Assembly: GCF_014636175.1 (NCBI RefSeq)
Contig: NZ_BMDW01000004.1
Location: 62,001-126,000, forward strand
Direction: 5' to 3'
Origin: Sphingomonas psychrolutea
GTDB taxonomy: Bacteria; Pseudomonadota; Alphaproteobacteria; Sphingomonadales; Sphingomonadaceae
DNA: 64,000 bases
The position numbers and the translations under genes were made by a program. Positions 44,109-51,785 of this stretch are shown piece after piece. Below the pieces are notes generated by a model. The model did no database searches. It saw only the letters and a program-made list of their open reading frames with translations, and was not told the DNA's origin. Every line of letters starts with the position of its first letter. Within the stretch, counting starts at the first letter, position 1.

Positions 44109-44579
44109 TCAAGCAAGTGCGCGCACTGCCTCCAGCACATCGACGACATGGCCCGGCACGCGCGCCTTACGCCAGCTCCGCGCCAGAATGCCGTTCGCAT
44201 CGAACAGGAAGGTGGCGCGATCGATCCCCATATAGGTTTTCCCATACAGCTTCTTTTCGACCCACACGCCGAACGCCTGCATCGCCGCATCGGTATCGTC
44301 GGTGGCAAGCGGCACAGTCAGATCGTATTTGGCGATGAATTTCTGGTGCTTGATCGGCGTATCGCGCGATACACCGAGGACATCGGCCCCGAGCGCGCGG
44401 AATTCGGGCAGCAAGCGACTGAAATCCTGGGCTTCGCGCGTACAGCCCGACGTGTCGTCCTTGGGATAGAAATACAGCACGAACGGCTTGCCGACATAGT
44501 CACCAAGGTTGATCCGCCCGCCGTCGGGCGTGGCGAGGTCGATCGCGGGCAACGCTGCGCCTTCGTCGATGATCTTCAT
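44109..44579 (-). CDS. bcp: Thioredoxin-dependent thiol peroxidase (BCP/PrxQ)
   Basis: A 156-residue peroxiredoxin that reduces hydroperoxides. The peroxidatic cysteine is C46 in PKDDTSGCTREAQDF. The resolving cysteine found five residues later in E. coli BCP is alanine here, so it should work by a one-Cys mechanism or use a partner thiol. Its ATG overlaps the glnE stop (ATGA). Confidence 0.94.
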   Translation of the reverse strand: MKIIDEGAALPAIDLATPDGGRINLGDYVGKPFVLYFYPKDDTSGCTREAQDFSRLLPEFRALGADVLGVSRDTPIKHQKFIAKYDLTVPLATDDTDAAMQAFGVWVEKKLYGKTYMGIDRATFLFDANGILARSWRKARVPGHVVDVLEAVRALA

Positions 44580-47254
44580 GCCGCGATCCCCTCCACCTGT
44601 GCCAGCCACCGCGAAACGTCCTGCCGATTCGTGTCGAGCGACGCAACCACTGTCGGCCAATCCGCCATGCCAAGCGCGCGCGCGATCAAATCCTGCGTCG
44701 CGACACCGGGCACTTGCGCATCGGGCGCAACCAGCCGCAGCGTGACAAGCAGCCGCGCGAGCAAATCATAGGCCCCCGCCAATTCGGGCGGTGCCTTCCC
44801 CGCGGCGATCAACGCCGTGATCGCGACGCGCAAATCGGGATCGAGCCCATGCCCGCTCTCCAGCTGAACCATGTGGACCGCGAATTCGAGATCGACCAAA
44901 CCGCCCGGCAGCAATTTCGCGTCGAGCGGACCAAGCGGCGGCTTATGGACTGCTATCTCCGCCCGCATCGCGCTCGCCTCGGCGGTGATATTGCGCGCCG
45001 GTCGGTCGCCGCGCAGCACGGCGTCGATCACCGTTGCAACCGCAGCCCGCGCCTCCGCCGACCCATAAACCGGCCGCGCCCGCGCAAGCGCCATATGCTC
45101 CCACGTCCACGCGCTTTCGCGTTGATAGCGCGCGAAGCCGTCGAGCGACACGCACAGCGGCCCTTGCGTGCCCGACGGGCGCAAGCGCGTGTCGATCTCG
45201 TACAGCGGTCCCGATGCGGTCGGTACCGACAGTGCAGCGCTGATCCGTTGCGCCAGCCGGTTGTAATAGAGCACCGCGCCGAGCGGTTTGCGCCCGTCGG
45301 ATTCCGCCAGATAATCGCCGGTGAACAAATAGATCAGGTCGAGATCGGAGGCGTGGGTCAGCGCGCCACCGCCCATCCGCCCGAGCGCGAGAATGATCAG
45401 TTCGCTGTTCGGCACCCGGCCGTGCGTGACGGAAAATTCGGCGATCGTTGCTTCGGCCAGCACGCAAATCGCGGCTTCCGCAACGCGCGCATAGCCGGCC
45501 GACACGTCGAGCGGATCGGCCGCGCCGGCAATGATTTGCGTGCCGAGCGCAAACCGCTTCTCCCCCACCACGCGGCGAACGTAATCGAGTTGCGACTGAT
45601 AATCCGCGCGGCTGGTCATCTCGGCCGCAAGCGCCCCGACGTCACCGACCGGATCGAGCGCGGTCGCATCGATCAGCCCGTCGAACAATTCGGGCCGCCG
45701 CGCGAGGTCCTCGGCAAGCGTCACGGCATGGCTCAGGATCAGCCCGAGCAAGCGCCCCAGCGCCGGGCGCGCTTCGATCAGGCGGAAAAAATTGACCGCG
45801 CTCGACAGCCGCGCGAGCATCCGGTCGAGCCGGACGATCGCGCCCTGCGGATCGGGCGAACTCCCGAGCGCCGCGATCAGGCCCGGCAGAACCGCCTCCA
45901 GCGCCGCGCGCGCAGGCGCACTACGCAGCGCGGGATAGGCCCCGCCGCGCCACTGCGCGATCCGCTGCGCCGCGACATCGGTCGCATCAAACCCGGCTGC
46001 GGCGAGCTGCCCCGCGAGATGGTCGGCATCGAACGACAGCGCATCGCCCTCATCCGGGTCGAGCGCGTCATAGCTGCGCGCGGTCGCCACGACATGCGGC
46101 CGCAACAGATCGAGCAAGGCTGCGCCATCGGCCACGCCGTGAAGCTGTGCCGCCGCATCGAGCGCAGCGCCGCTTGGCAGCGTATGCGTCTGACGATCTT
46201 CGATCATCTGCACGCGGTGCTCGATCGTGCGGTACAGCGTATAGGCTTGGCGCAGTGCCACCGCTTCGCTGGGATCGACCCACCCTGCCGCCGACAGCGC
46301 AGACAGGGCATGGCGCGTATCGGGCACACGCAGCGCCGGATCGCGGCCACCGTGGATCAATTGGTGGATTTGGGTGAAGAACTCGACTTCACGGATGCCG
46401 CCGCGCCCGCGTTTGAGGTCGAACCCAGGGCCGAACGCTTGCCCTTGCGCGTAATGATCGCGAATTCGCCGCGAAATGCCGCGAATCTCGCCGATCGCAC
46501 CGAAATCGAGCGCGCGCCGCCACACGAACGGCGCCACCGCCTCCAGAAATCGTCCGCCCAGCGCCACATCCCCCGCCGCCGCGCGCGCGCGGATGAAGGC
46601 GGCACGCTCCCACGGCAGCGCCAGCGATTCATAATAAGAGATCGCCGCATCCACCGACAGGGCAATCGGCGTGACTTCGGGCGAGGGGCGCAGGCGCAGA
46701 TCGACGCGCAGCACATACCCATCACCATCGCGCGTCTGCAGGATTTCGACGACGCGCCGAGCGATCCGCACCGCCGCTTCCTCGGGCACTTCACGCGGGC
46801 GACACGGGAGGGTGGCGGGGTCGAACAGCAAAATCGGATCGATATCGGAGGAATAGTTGAGTTCGCGACTGCCCTGCTTGCCCAGCGCGATCGCGGTGAA
46901 CCCGCGCGGCTCCGCGTCCGGTGTCCGCTCCGCGATCGCCGTGCGGATCGCGGTGTCGAGCGCATGATCGGCGAAATCCGACAACGCACGCGTGACGGCA
47001 CTCAAATCGTCCCGGCCTGCCAGATCGCCGATCGCTACCCGCAGCGCGAGCCGCCGACGGACAAGCCGCAAGCGGCGCGGCGCGGGGGCATCGGGCTCGC
47101 CCAAGTCCAGCGCGGACAGTGCCGGCAACACTCCCGCCGCAAAGTCCGCCGCCAGCGCGGGTTCGCGATCGAGCAACAGCGCCAGAAAGGGAGAATAGCG
47201 CCGAGCGCGCGCCGCGGCGTCGGCAACATCCTGATCGTAAACCGTGTTTTTCAC
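44576..47254 (-). CDS. glnE: Bifunctional glutamine synthetase adenylyltransferase/deadenylase
   Basis: Controls glutamine synthetase by adding or removing AMP. It has 892 residues with two nucleotidyltransferase domains: the N-terminal deadenylase (ALGKQGSRELNYSSDIDPILL, then KRGRGGIREVEFFTQIHQL) and the C-terminal adenylase (LGRMGGGALTHASDLDLIYLF, then LPGGLVDLEFAVHMVQL), joined by a helical linker. Both metal-binding D-x-D pairs are intact. The long reading frame on the opposite strand is a GC-driven shadow. Confidence 0.96.
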   Translation of the reverse strand: MKNTVYDQDVADAAARARRYSPFLALLLDREPALAADFAAGVLPALSALDLGEPDAPAPRRLRLVRRRLALRVAIGDLAGRDDLSAVTRALSDFADHALDTAIRTAIAERTPDAEPRGFTAIALGKQGSRELNYSSDIDPILLFDPATLPCRPREVPEEAAVRIARRVVEILQTRDGDGYVLRVDLRLRPSPEVTPIALSVDAAISYYESLALPWERAAFIRARAAAGDVALGGRFLEAVAPFVWRRALDFGAIGEIRGISRRIRDHYAQGQAFGPGFDLKRGRGGIREVEFFTQIHQLIHGGRDPALRVPDTRHALSALSAAGWVDPSEAVALRQAYTLYRTIEHRVQMIEDRQTHTLPSGAALDAAAQLHGVADGAALLDLLRPHVVATARSYDALDPDEGDALSFDADHLAGQLAAAGFDATDVAAQRIAQWRGGAYPALRSAPARAALEAVLPGLIAALGSSPDPQGAIVRLDRMLARLSSAVNFFRLIEARPALGRLLGLILSHAVTLAEDLARRPELFDGLIDATALDPVGDVGALAAEMTSRADYQSQLDYVRRVVGEKRFALGTQIIAGAADPLDVSAGYARVAEAAICVLAEATIAEFSVTHGRVPNSELIILALGRMGGGALTHASDLDLIYLFTGDYLAESDGRKPLGAVLYYNRLAQRISAALSVPTASGPLYEIDTRLRPSGTQGPLCVSLDGFARYQRESAWTWEHMALARARPVYGSAEARAAVATVIDAVLRGDRPARNITAEASAMRAEIAVHKPPLGPLDAKLLPGGLVDLEFAVHMVQLESGHGLDPDLRVAITALIAAGKAPPELAGAYDLLARLLVTLRLVAPDAQVPGVATQDLIARALGMADWPTVVASLDTNRQDVSRWLAQVEGIAA

Positions 47255-47327
47255 AGGACGCTACGGCTTTCGGCCAATGCGGGACAATACTTAAGCAACG
47301 AGCAGCGTCTTCGTCCGTTGGGGCTTT

Positions 47328-47519
47328 ATGTCAATGCGCTCCGCTCCTGTTGTACAAACTCGCTGCACCGGCGACTATGTCGTCGTGGCGCCACAGATTA
47401 CCGATTTCTTGTCGGGCACCCTGCGCGCAGCATATGGAGTCGAACCCGCTGCTTGTGCGCAATTCTCGGACCTGATCAGTCAGCTCGAAATGATCGACGC
47501 CACACCGATCCCGCGCTGA
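47328..47519 (+). CDS. Small protein with weak NepR resemblance, tail to tail with ecfG
   Basis: A 63-residue open frame with TTGGGG before its ATG. Its stop is directly adjacent to the convergent ecfG stop. The C-terminal stretch LSGTLRAAYGV, then FSDLISQLEMID, has the spacing of the NepR core (LR-x2-Y then F/L-x-DL-x2-L). That similarity is by eye and weak. It could be a second anti-sigma-like peptide, another small protein, or not expressed. The codon positions are GC-biased but less than in neighbours. Confidence 0.4.
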   Translation: MSMRSAPVVQTRCTGDYVVVAPQITDFLSGTLRAAYGVEPAACAQFSDLISQLEMIDATPIPR

Positions 47520-48164
47520 TTACCCACGATTGCGGCTCAGTTCGTCGACCTCGCCCATAATCGTGTCGAGCGCGGACATTCCCGGCTCATTGCTGTGCGT
47601 CCTACGCGAAGCGAGCGTATTATCGCTCATCACCGCTTCCAGCGCGACACGACCGCGCGCCACGCGGCTCTTGATCGTGCCGACGGCAACACCACAAATT
47701 TCAGCGGCCTCTTCATAAGCAAACCCACCAGCGCCGACCAGAATCAGCGCCTCGCGTTGCGGCTGCGGCAAATGCAACAGCGCGCGTTGCATGTCGCCCA
47801 ATTCGACATGCTTGTCCTGGCTGGCAGGCGCGGCGAGAATCCGGTCGGCGACCAGATCGTCCCATTCGCCCTTGAAACGTGCCCGGCGCATCTGACTGAG
47901 ATACAGATTGCGCAGGATGATAAAGGTCCAGGCACGCATGTTGGTGCCCGCCTGGAACCGCAGCCGCGCCGCCCATGCTTTCATCAGCGTTTCCTGCACG
48001 AGATCATCGGCAAGATCGCGATTACCCGATAGCGAGCGACCGAACGCGCGCAGATGCGGAATCACTTGCGCCAATTGCGTCTTGAACTCAGGATCGGAGA
48101 GCGAAACATGCTCGACGACCTCGGGCGCAACATCGTCTTCATCGTGATCGCGTGCGTCGCTCAT
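47520..48164 (-). CDS. ecfG: General stress response sigma factor EcfG
   Basis: ECF-type sigma factor of the alphaproteobacterial stress response. It has 214 residues: sigma region 2 (PHLRAFGRSLSGNRDLADDL, then WTFIILRNLYLSQMRRARFK) and region 4 (LPQPQREALILVGAGGFAYE, then GTIKSRVARGR). It directs RNA polymerase to GGAAC-N16/17-CGTT promoters and is held by NepR until PhyR-P competes. The start is the ATG at 48164; an upstream TTG is less likely. Confidence 0.95.
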   Translation of the reverse strand: MSDARDHDEDDVAPEVVEHVSLSDPEFKTQLAQVIPHLRAFGRSLSGNRDLADDLVQETLMKAWAARLRFQAGTNMRAWTFIILRNLYLSQMRRARFKGEWDDLVADRILAAPASQDKHVELGDMQRALLHLPQPQREALILVGAGGFAYEEAAEICGVAVGTIKSRVARGRVALEAVMSDNTLASRRTHSNEPGMSALDTIMGEVDELSRNRG

Positions 48165-48243
48165 CAAATCCGGTCTCGCAAAGGTGCATAAAGAAAATGG
48201 GGATGGAGGACATCAAAGTCCACCAATCCGTCCATGTCAGCGT

Positions 48244-48387
48244 TCAACGTTGGAAAAAGATCAGCAATACCGCAAAAATCACCACGACCAGCGCCAGCGA
48301 AATACCGAGGACGTAGCGCGTAACATGCGGTGTTTCCCCGCCGCGCGCTTCTTCTGCCGTAATTTTGATGCGTTCTTCGTCCGCCAT
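48244..48387 (-). CDS. 47-residue single-helix membrane peptide in the stress locus
   Basis: MADEERIKITAEEARGGETP is followed by one hydrophobic helix (about 26-45, YVLGISLALVVVIFAVLLIF) and ends FFQR. The ATG at 48387 marks where the acidic, conserved-looking part begins. It lies between phyR and ecfG on the same strand, so it should be made under the same stress control. The cytoplasmic side is acidic. I know no function. Confidence 0.7.
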   Translation of the reverse strand: MADEERIKITAEEARGGETPHVTRYVLGISLALVVVIFAVLLIFFQR

Positions 48388-48440
48388 ACATGCCCCCGGG
48401 TGTAACACTGTCGTTGTGGTTCCGTATCGTATGGAACCCC

Positions 48441-48466
48441 AACCCCCGGGGGCGTGAAACGGTTCC
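48441..48466 (-). promoter_or_regulatory. Possible EcfG-type promoter before the 47-aa peptide and ecfG
   Basis: On the minus strand GGAAC (48466-48462) and GGTT (48444-48441) are 17 bases apart. This is one base away from the GGAAC-N16/17-CGTT consensus and lies 54 bp before the 47-residue gene, overlapping nothing but the last bases near the phyR stop. It would give ecfG autoactivation. Confidence 0.45.
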
Positions 48467-48467
48467 C

Positions 48468-49274
48468 TCAAGCGGCGGGAACGGTCGCCTGATTGAAGAA
48501 CAAGGCCTGTGCGATCGCGGCCTTGACGGTGGATCGCTGAAACGGCTTGGTAATCAGGAAGGTCGGCTCTGGGCGCTCGCCCGTCAGCAAACGCTCGGGG
48601 AAAGCGGTGATGAAGATCACCGGCACTTCGAACTCGGCCAGGATGTCCTTCACCGCATCGATTCCCGAACTGTCATCGGCGAGTTGAATGTCGGCGAGCA
48701 CCAAGCCGGGACGATCCTCCATCGCCAGCGCGACCGCTTCGTCGCGCGTCACGGCAACGCCGGTCACGTCATGCCCCAGGTCGCGGACGATCGTCTCGAT
48801 GTCCATCGCGATGATCGGCTCATCCTCGATGATCAGCACGCGCGCGCGGGTCTGCTTCTCGATCTCGGTCAAGGCCTCGGCGACAAGCGCCTCGACCTCG
48901 GCGACATCGACGTCGATCAGGTAACCGGCATCCTCGGGCGTGAACCCTTCCATCGCGGTCAGCAACAATGCCTGACGCGACAGCGGCGTGATCCGCGCTA
49001 GCCGCGCCCGAGCGATTGCTTCCTGCCCATCGCCGTCGCCAACCGCCATATTCTCCGGAGTCTCGTCATAATTGGTTGAGTTCCAGATCGCGTGAAAGGT
49101 GCGATACAAACCGAGCCGCGGATCGACGTCGCGCGGGAATTCTTCCGGTGCCGCGACGATTGCTTCGAGCGTGGCGCGTACATAACGGTCGCCATGCGTC
49201 TGGCTCCCGGTCAAGGCGCGGCCATAGCGACGGAGAAACGGAAGATGGGGGGCAAGCTGCTGTCCTAGCGACAT
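48468..49274 (-). CDS. phyR: Anti-anti-sigma response regulator PhyR
   Basis: Key switch of the general stress response. It has 268 residues: an N-terminal sigma-like domain (LAPHLPFLRRYGRALTGSQ, then LSRQALLLTAMEGFTPEDAG) that mimics EcfG and titrates NepR, and a C-terminal receiver with acidic E150/D151, phospho-acceptor D195 in VLADIQLADD, T in IFITAFPE and the K in ITKPFQ. The start MSLGQQLAPH is the family start. It is divergent from nepR. Confidence 0.96.
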   Translation of the reverse strand: MSLGQQLAPHLPFLRRYGRALTGSQTHGDRYVRATLEAIVAAPEEFPRDVDPRLGLYRTFHAIWNSTNYDETPENMAVGDGDGQEAIARARLARITPLSRQALLLTAMEGFTPEDAGYLIDVDVAEVEALVAEALTEIEKQTRARVLIIEDEPIIAMDIETIVRDLGHDVTGVAVTRDEAVALAMEDRPGLVLADIQLADDSSGIDAVKDILAEFEVPVIFITAFPERLLTGERPEPTFLITKPFQRSTVKAAIAQALFFNQATVPAA

Positions 49275-49388
49275 GACTGTCGGGGTCTCCCTTGGAAATG
49301 AATTGAGGGACCTTGTGGAAGCGGCCCCCCGCTTATGCAACGCGTTTGTGGCCCCGAAACCGCCGGGACTTTATTTCGCATCGCACAT

Positions 49389-49413
49389 GGAACAATCAAA
49401 GCGCTATTTGGTT
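49389..49413 (+). promoter_or_regulatory. Possible EcfG-type promoter of nepR
   Basis: GGAAC (49389-49393), 16 bases, then GGTT (49410-49413), about 110 bp before the nepR start. It differs from the EcfG consensus at one base of the -10. It would give the negative feedback expected for the anti-sigma gene. The rest of the 250-bp phyR-nepR gap holds no gene. Confidence 0.5.
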
Positions 49414-49524
49414 TCATGCTCCAATCGCTGCCTGCGCAATCTCTTTGCATTCCCGCGAATATGGCGGTTGTTACGGTGGCACATTAACTCTATCCGGCAT
49501 GTCCGGATATCCAGGGGGACGGCA

Positions 49525-49701
49525 TTGCGTTCGGGCGACGATTCTTCGAAAAAGCCGGGCACGGCACGTACCGTTGGAACCGGCGCGAAGGCTCAAGGCA
49601 AAGACCGCGACATGGGCGCGGCATTGCGGACGGTGTATCAACGCACCGTCGAAGAAGCGATTCCGCCGGAAATGCTGGATCTGCTCGGCAAGCTGGACTG
49701 A
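49525..49701 (+). CDS. nepR: Anti-sigma factor NepR
   Basis: A 58-residue anti-sigma peptide that binds EcfG. The conserved core is MGAALRTVYQRTVEEAIPPE followed by MLDLLGKLD. I place the start at TTG 49525 because AGGGGGA lies 7-8 bases before it and the only in-frame ATG is too far into the core. The N-terminal arm is basic and disordered. It is eight bases from phyP and divergent from phyR. Confidence 0.88.
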   Translation: MRSGDDSSKKPGTARTVGTGAKAQGKDRDMGAALRTVYQRTVEEAIPPEMLDLLGKLD

Positions 49702-49708
49702 TCGTCGC

Positions 49709-51295
49709 ATGACCGAAATGGTTGGCGATCCGCCCGCCGCACGTGCGTTATCCGACCGGTTCGGCAGCATTCCAACCGGTGCCAAAGTTTTTCTGATCTT
49801 GAGCGCAGCCTTGTTACCGCTTGCGATCATTGCTTTTTTTGCGACGTTGCAGACCGCCGCGATGGCGGATGATGCGATGCGCACGCAAATGCGCGTTACC
49901 GCCACCGAAAGTGCGCGCAAACTGGCGATCGAGCTCGTCGGCGACATGACAGCACTCCGCGTTGCGCTCAACGCGCTCGAGGCGGACCCTGCCGACGCGC
50001 CCAGTTGCGCCCGCGCGCAAGGCGTCTTCGCCCCCCAAGCTGCCGCTGGCACACGCTTTTCTATTACCGATTCGCGCGGCCGCATCATCTGTGGACAACA
50101 ACTTCCCGTCGCCGCCTGGCCCGCGGAATCGAGCGCCGATGCCCCCATCGCGGCACGGCTGCACCCTGGGCGCGGCTTGACGCTTGCAACGACGAGCACG
50201 ACGGGCCGAACCCGAGCAGCGGCATTCTTCCCCGCGACCGTGCTCGCCGCAACCGCCAAGCCAAGCGGCTATGCGCCACCGTATGAAGCGCGGCTCGCGC
50301 TCGATCAGGATGTGCTGTCGCTCAACGAACTTCCCGCCACCGGCCCGCTCGAACGCAGTGCGACGCTCGGCATGGCGATCGGCGTCGGCGACGTCATGCT
50401 GATGACGCGGGTGCGCAGCGTGCCGATCACCTCGCCGGTGCTGGTGGCGCTGATGCTGCCGATCATCATGTGGGCCGCCGCCGCAGGAATTGGCTGGTTT
50501 GTCGTTGACCGCCTGTTGATCCGCCCGCTGCGGCAATTACGCACCAGCGTTGCGCATTTCGTGCCGGGCGAAGAGGTCGATCCCGGCACAATGCGCACGC
50601 TGCCCGCAATGGAAATCCGCGATCTCGGCGAGACCTTCCGCGCGATTACCCGCACCGTCGCTGCGCATGAGGCTGGGTTGGCCGCCGGGCTGGTCCGCCA
50701 GACCAAATTGACCCGCGAAGTCCATCATCGTGTGAAGAACAACCTTCAGGTCATTTCGAGCCTGATCAATTTCCACGCCCGCGCCGCGCGCAGCGTCGAG
50801 GCGACCAACGCCTATGCCTCGATCCAGCGGCGCGTCGACGCGCTCGCGGTCGTCCATCGCAACCATTTTGCCGAACTCGAGGAAAATCGTGGGCTTTCGC
50901 TGCGCTCCGTGCTCGGCGAACTCGCCTCGAATCTCCGCGCGACCGCGGCCGACAACGCGCCGATCGGTATCGCGCTCGACGTGCTGCCGTATCTGGTCAA
51001 TCAGGACGTCGCGATCGCCATCGCCTTTCTGCTCACCGAAATCGTCGAGCTGGCCATGAACGTCAGCCCGACCGCACAGATCAGGATCTCGGTCGGACCC
51101 GACGAGAGCGACGCGCGTGCAGTATTGCGGGTTAATTCACCGGCGCTGATCGATGACGACCGAATGCGCACGCTGGTTGCGGAACGCTATGGTCGCGTCA
51201 TCGAAGGGTTGTCGCGGCAGTTACGGTCTAAACTCCATTATGATCCCTTGGTCGGCGCCTATGAGATCTCCGTCGCGGTTACCGGATGCGACTGA
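49709..51295 (+). CDS. phyP: PhyP-like HisKA_2 sensor kinase/phosphatase with degenerate ATPase domain
   Basis: A 528-residue membrane sensor: helix at about 26-48, periplasmic domain, second helix at about 242-268, HAMP, then a HisKA_2 domain with the H-box REVHHRVKNNLQVISSLINF (H339/H340). The ATPase region (FLLTEIVELAMNVSP and on) lacks the usual N-box asparagine and the D-x-G-x-G loop. In Sphingomonas melonis Fr1, PhyP lies at this locus and negatively controls PhyR. The degenerate ATPase fits a phosphatase role. Confidence 0.88.
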   Translation: MTEMVGDPPAARALSDRFGSIPTGAKVFLILSAALLPLAIIAFFATLQTAAMADDAMRTQMRVTATESARKLAIELVGDMTALRVALNALEADPADAPSCARAQGVFAPQAAAGTRFSITDSRGRIICGQQLPVAAWPAESSADAPIAARLHPGRGLTLATTSTTGRTRAAAFFPATVLAATAKPSGYAPPYEARLALDQDVLSLNELPATGPLERSATLGMAIGVGDVMLMTRVRSVPITSPVLVALMLPIIMWAAAAGIGWFVVDRLLIRPLRQLRTSVAHFVPGEEVDPGTMRTLPAMEIRDLGETFRAITRTVAAHEAGLAAGLVRQTKLTREVHHRVKNNLQVISSLINFHARAARSVEATNAYASIQRRVDALAVVHRNHFAELEENRGLSLRSVLGELASNLRATAADNAPIGIALDVLPYLVNQDVAIAIAFLLTEIVELAMNVSPTAQIRISVGPDESDARAVLRVNSPALIDDDRMRTLVAERYGRVIEGLSRQLRSKLHYDPLVGAYEISVAVTGCD

Positions 51296-51339
51296 ATTAT
51301 AACAATTTAAAAAAATTTACGGGAAGTCGCTTTTTTTCT

Positions 51340-51364
51340 GGAACTGGACGCCACAAGGACCGTT
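51340..51364 (+). promoter_or_regulatory. Perfect EcfG-type promoter after phyP
   Basis: GGAAC (51340-51344), exactly 16 bases, then CGTT (51361-51364): a full match to the alphaproteobacterial general-stress consensus, 45 bp after the phyP stop. Transcription would begin near 51371, directly at the first of two strong hairpins and 220 bp before the next start codon. Confidence 0.8.
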
Positions 51365-51370
51365 TTATCT

Positions 51371-51480
51371 TTTGGATAGCGAATTTATGCCCCCCCGCTC
51401 TCGCTATCCAGAACATGGTCCCGGTCGCACCATCCTCCCCCCCCGATGGTGCGTCCGGGTCCAATTTCCCATCAGATGTA
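51371..51480 (+). ncRNA. Candidate stress-induced small RNA with two C-rich hairpin loops
   Basis: Hairpin 1 is a perfect 9-bp stem, TGGATAGCG (51373-51381) with CGCTATCCA (51402-51410), whose 20-base loop contains seven consecutive C. Hairpin 2 is a 9-bp stem CGCACCATC/GATGGTGCG (51426-51434, 51445-51453) extended by a T-T mismatch and 5 more pairs (51420-51424, 51455-51459), with the loop CTCCCCCCCC. C-rich loops are typical of sRNAs that bind ribosome sites, as in Caulobacter GsrN. No T-tract follows, so the 3' end is uncertain; it may be the long leader of the entericidin mRNA. Confidence 0.6.
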
Positions 51481-51511
51481 AAGACCGGTCGACGTCCTCG
51501 CTGCGCTGCGC

Positions 51512-51536
51512 GGAACGAACCGGGTGTTCGCGCATT
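51512..51536 (+). promoter_or_regulatory. Possible second EcfG-type promoter, for the entericidin gene
   Basis: GGAAC (51512-51516), 16 bases, then CATT (51533-51536). One base differs from CGTT. Its distance to the entericidin start (54 bp) suits a promoter for that gene alone, which would leave the upstream perfect promoter for the hairpin region. Confidence 0.45.
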
Positions 51537-51589
51537 GGACAGGCAGCGCGGTCGACCTCGATCCGCGCGCCTTTCTCAGGAGCTATGCA

Positions 51590-51724
51590 ATGCGTAAGAT
51601 CACAACCCTCGCCATCGCCACCGCAACGCTGCTGATCGCCGCCTGCAATACGGTCGAGGGTGTTGGCAAGGATGTACGGTCGGCCGGTGATACCGTCGCC
51701 AAGACAGCCGACGGCGCGAAATAA
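51590..51724 (+). CDS. Entericidin A/B family lipoprotein
   Basis: A 44-residue lipoprotein: signal peptide MRKITTLAIATATLLIAAC with the lipobox cysteine at 19, then NTVEGVGKDVRSAGDTVAKT, the entericidin core. AGGAG lies 9 bases before the ATG. Such lipoproteins are common general-stress targets in alphaproteobacteria, which fits the EcfG-type promoters upstream. A strong terminator follows. Confidence 0.92.
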   Translation: MRKITTLAIATATLLIAACNTVEGVGKDVRSAGDTVAKTADGAK

Positions 51725-51748
51725 GCCACCGAAATTCAGATCGCGACG

Positions 51749-51782
51749 AGAGCCGCACCGGGCCGCCGGCGCGGCTCTTTTG
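51749..51782 (+). terminator. Rho-independent terminator after entericidin
   Basis: AGAGCCGC (51749-51756) pairs with GCGGCTCT (51771-51778) around a GC-rich loop and is followed by a T-run to 51781. It ends the plus-strand transcript just before the convergent tatC stop. On the minus strand there is no T-tract, so it works in one direction only. Confidence 0.85.
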
Positions 51783-51785
51783 CTA

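Noticed and set aside
44714..47560. 948-residue open frame on the plus strand opposite glnE
   Set aside because: It is antisense to a clear full-length glnE, is extremely Arg-rich and has no domain. Long antisense frames are expected at this GC content; the same applies to frames at 12065-13525, 41529-42722, 56735-58375 and 61534-62619.
51286..51597. 103-residue protein across the hairpin region after phyP
   Set aside because: The frame overlaps phyP, has no ribosome site and no family; the perfect promoter and hairpins explain the region better as RNA.
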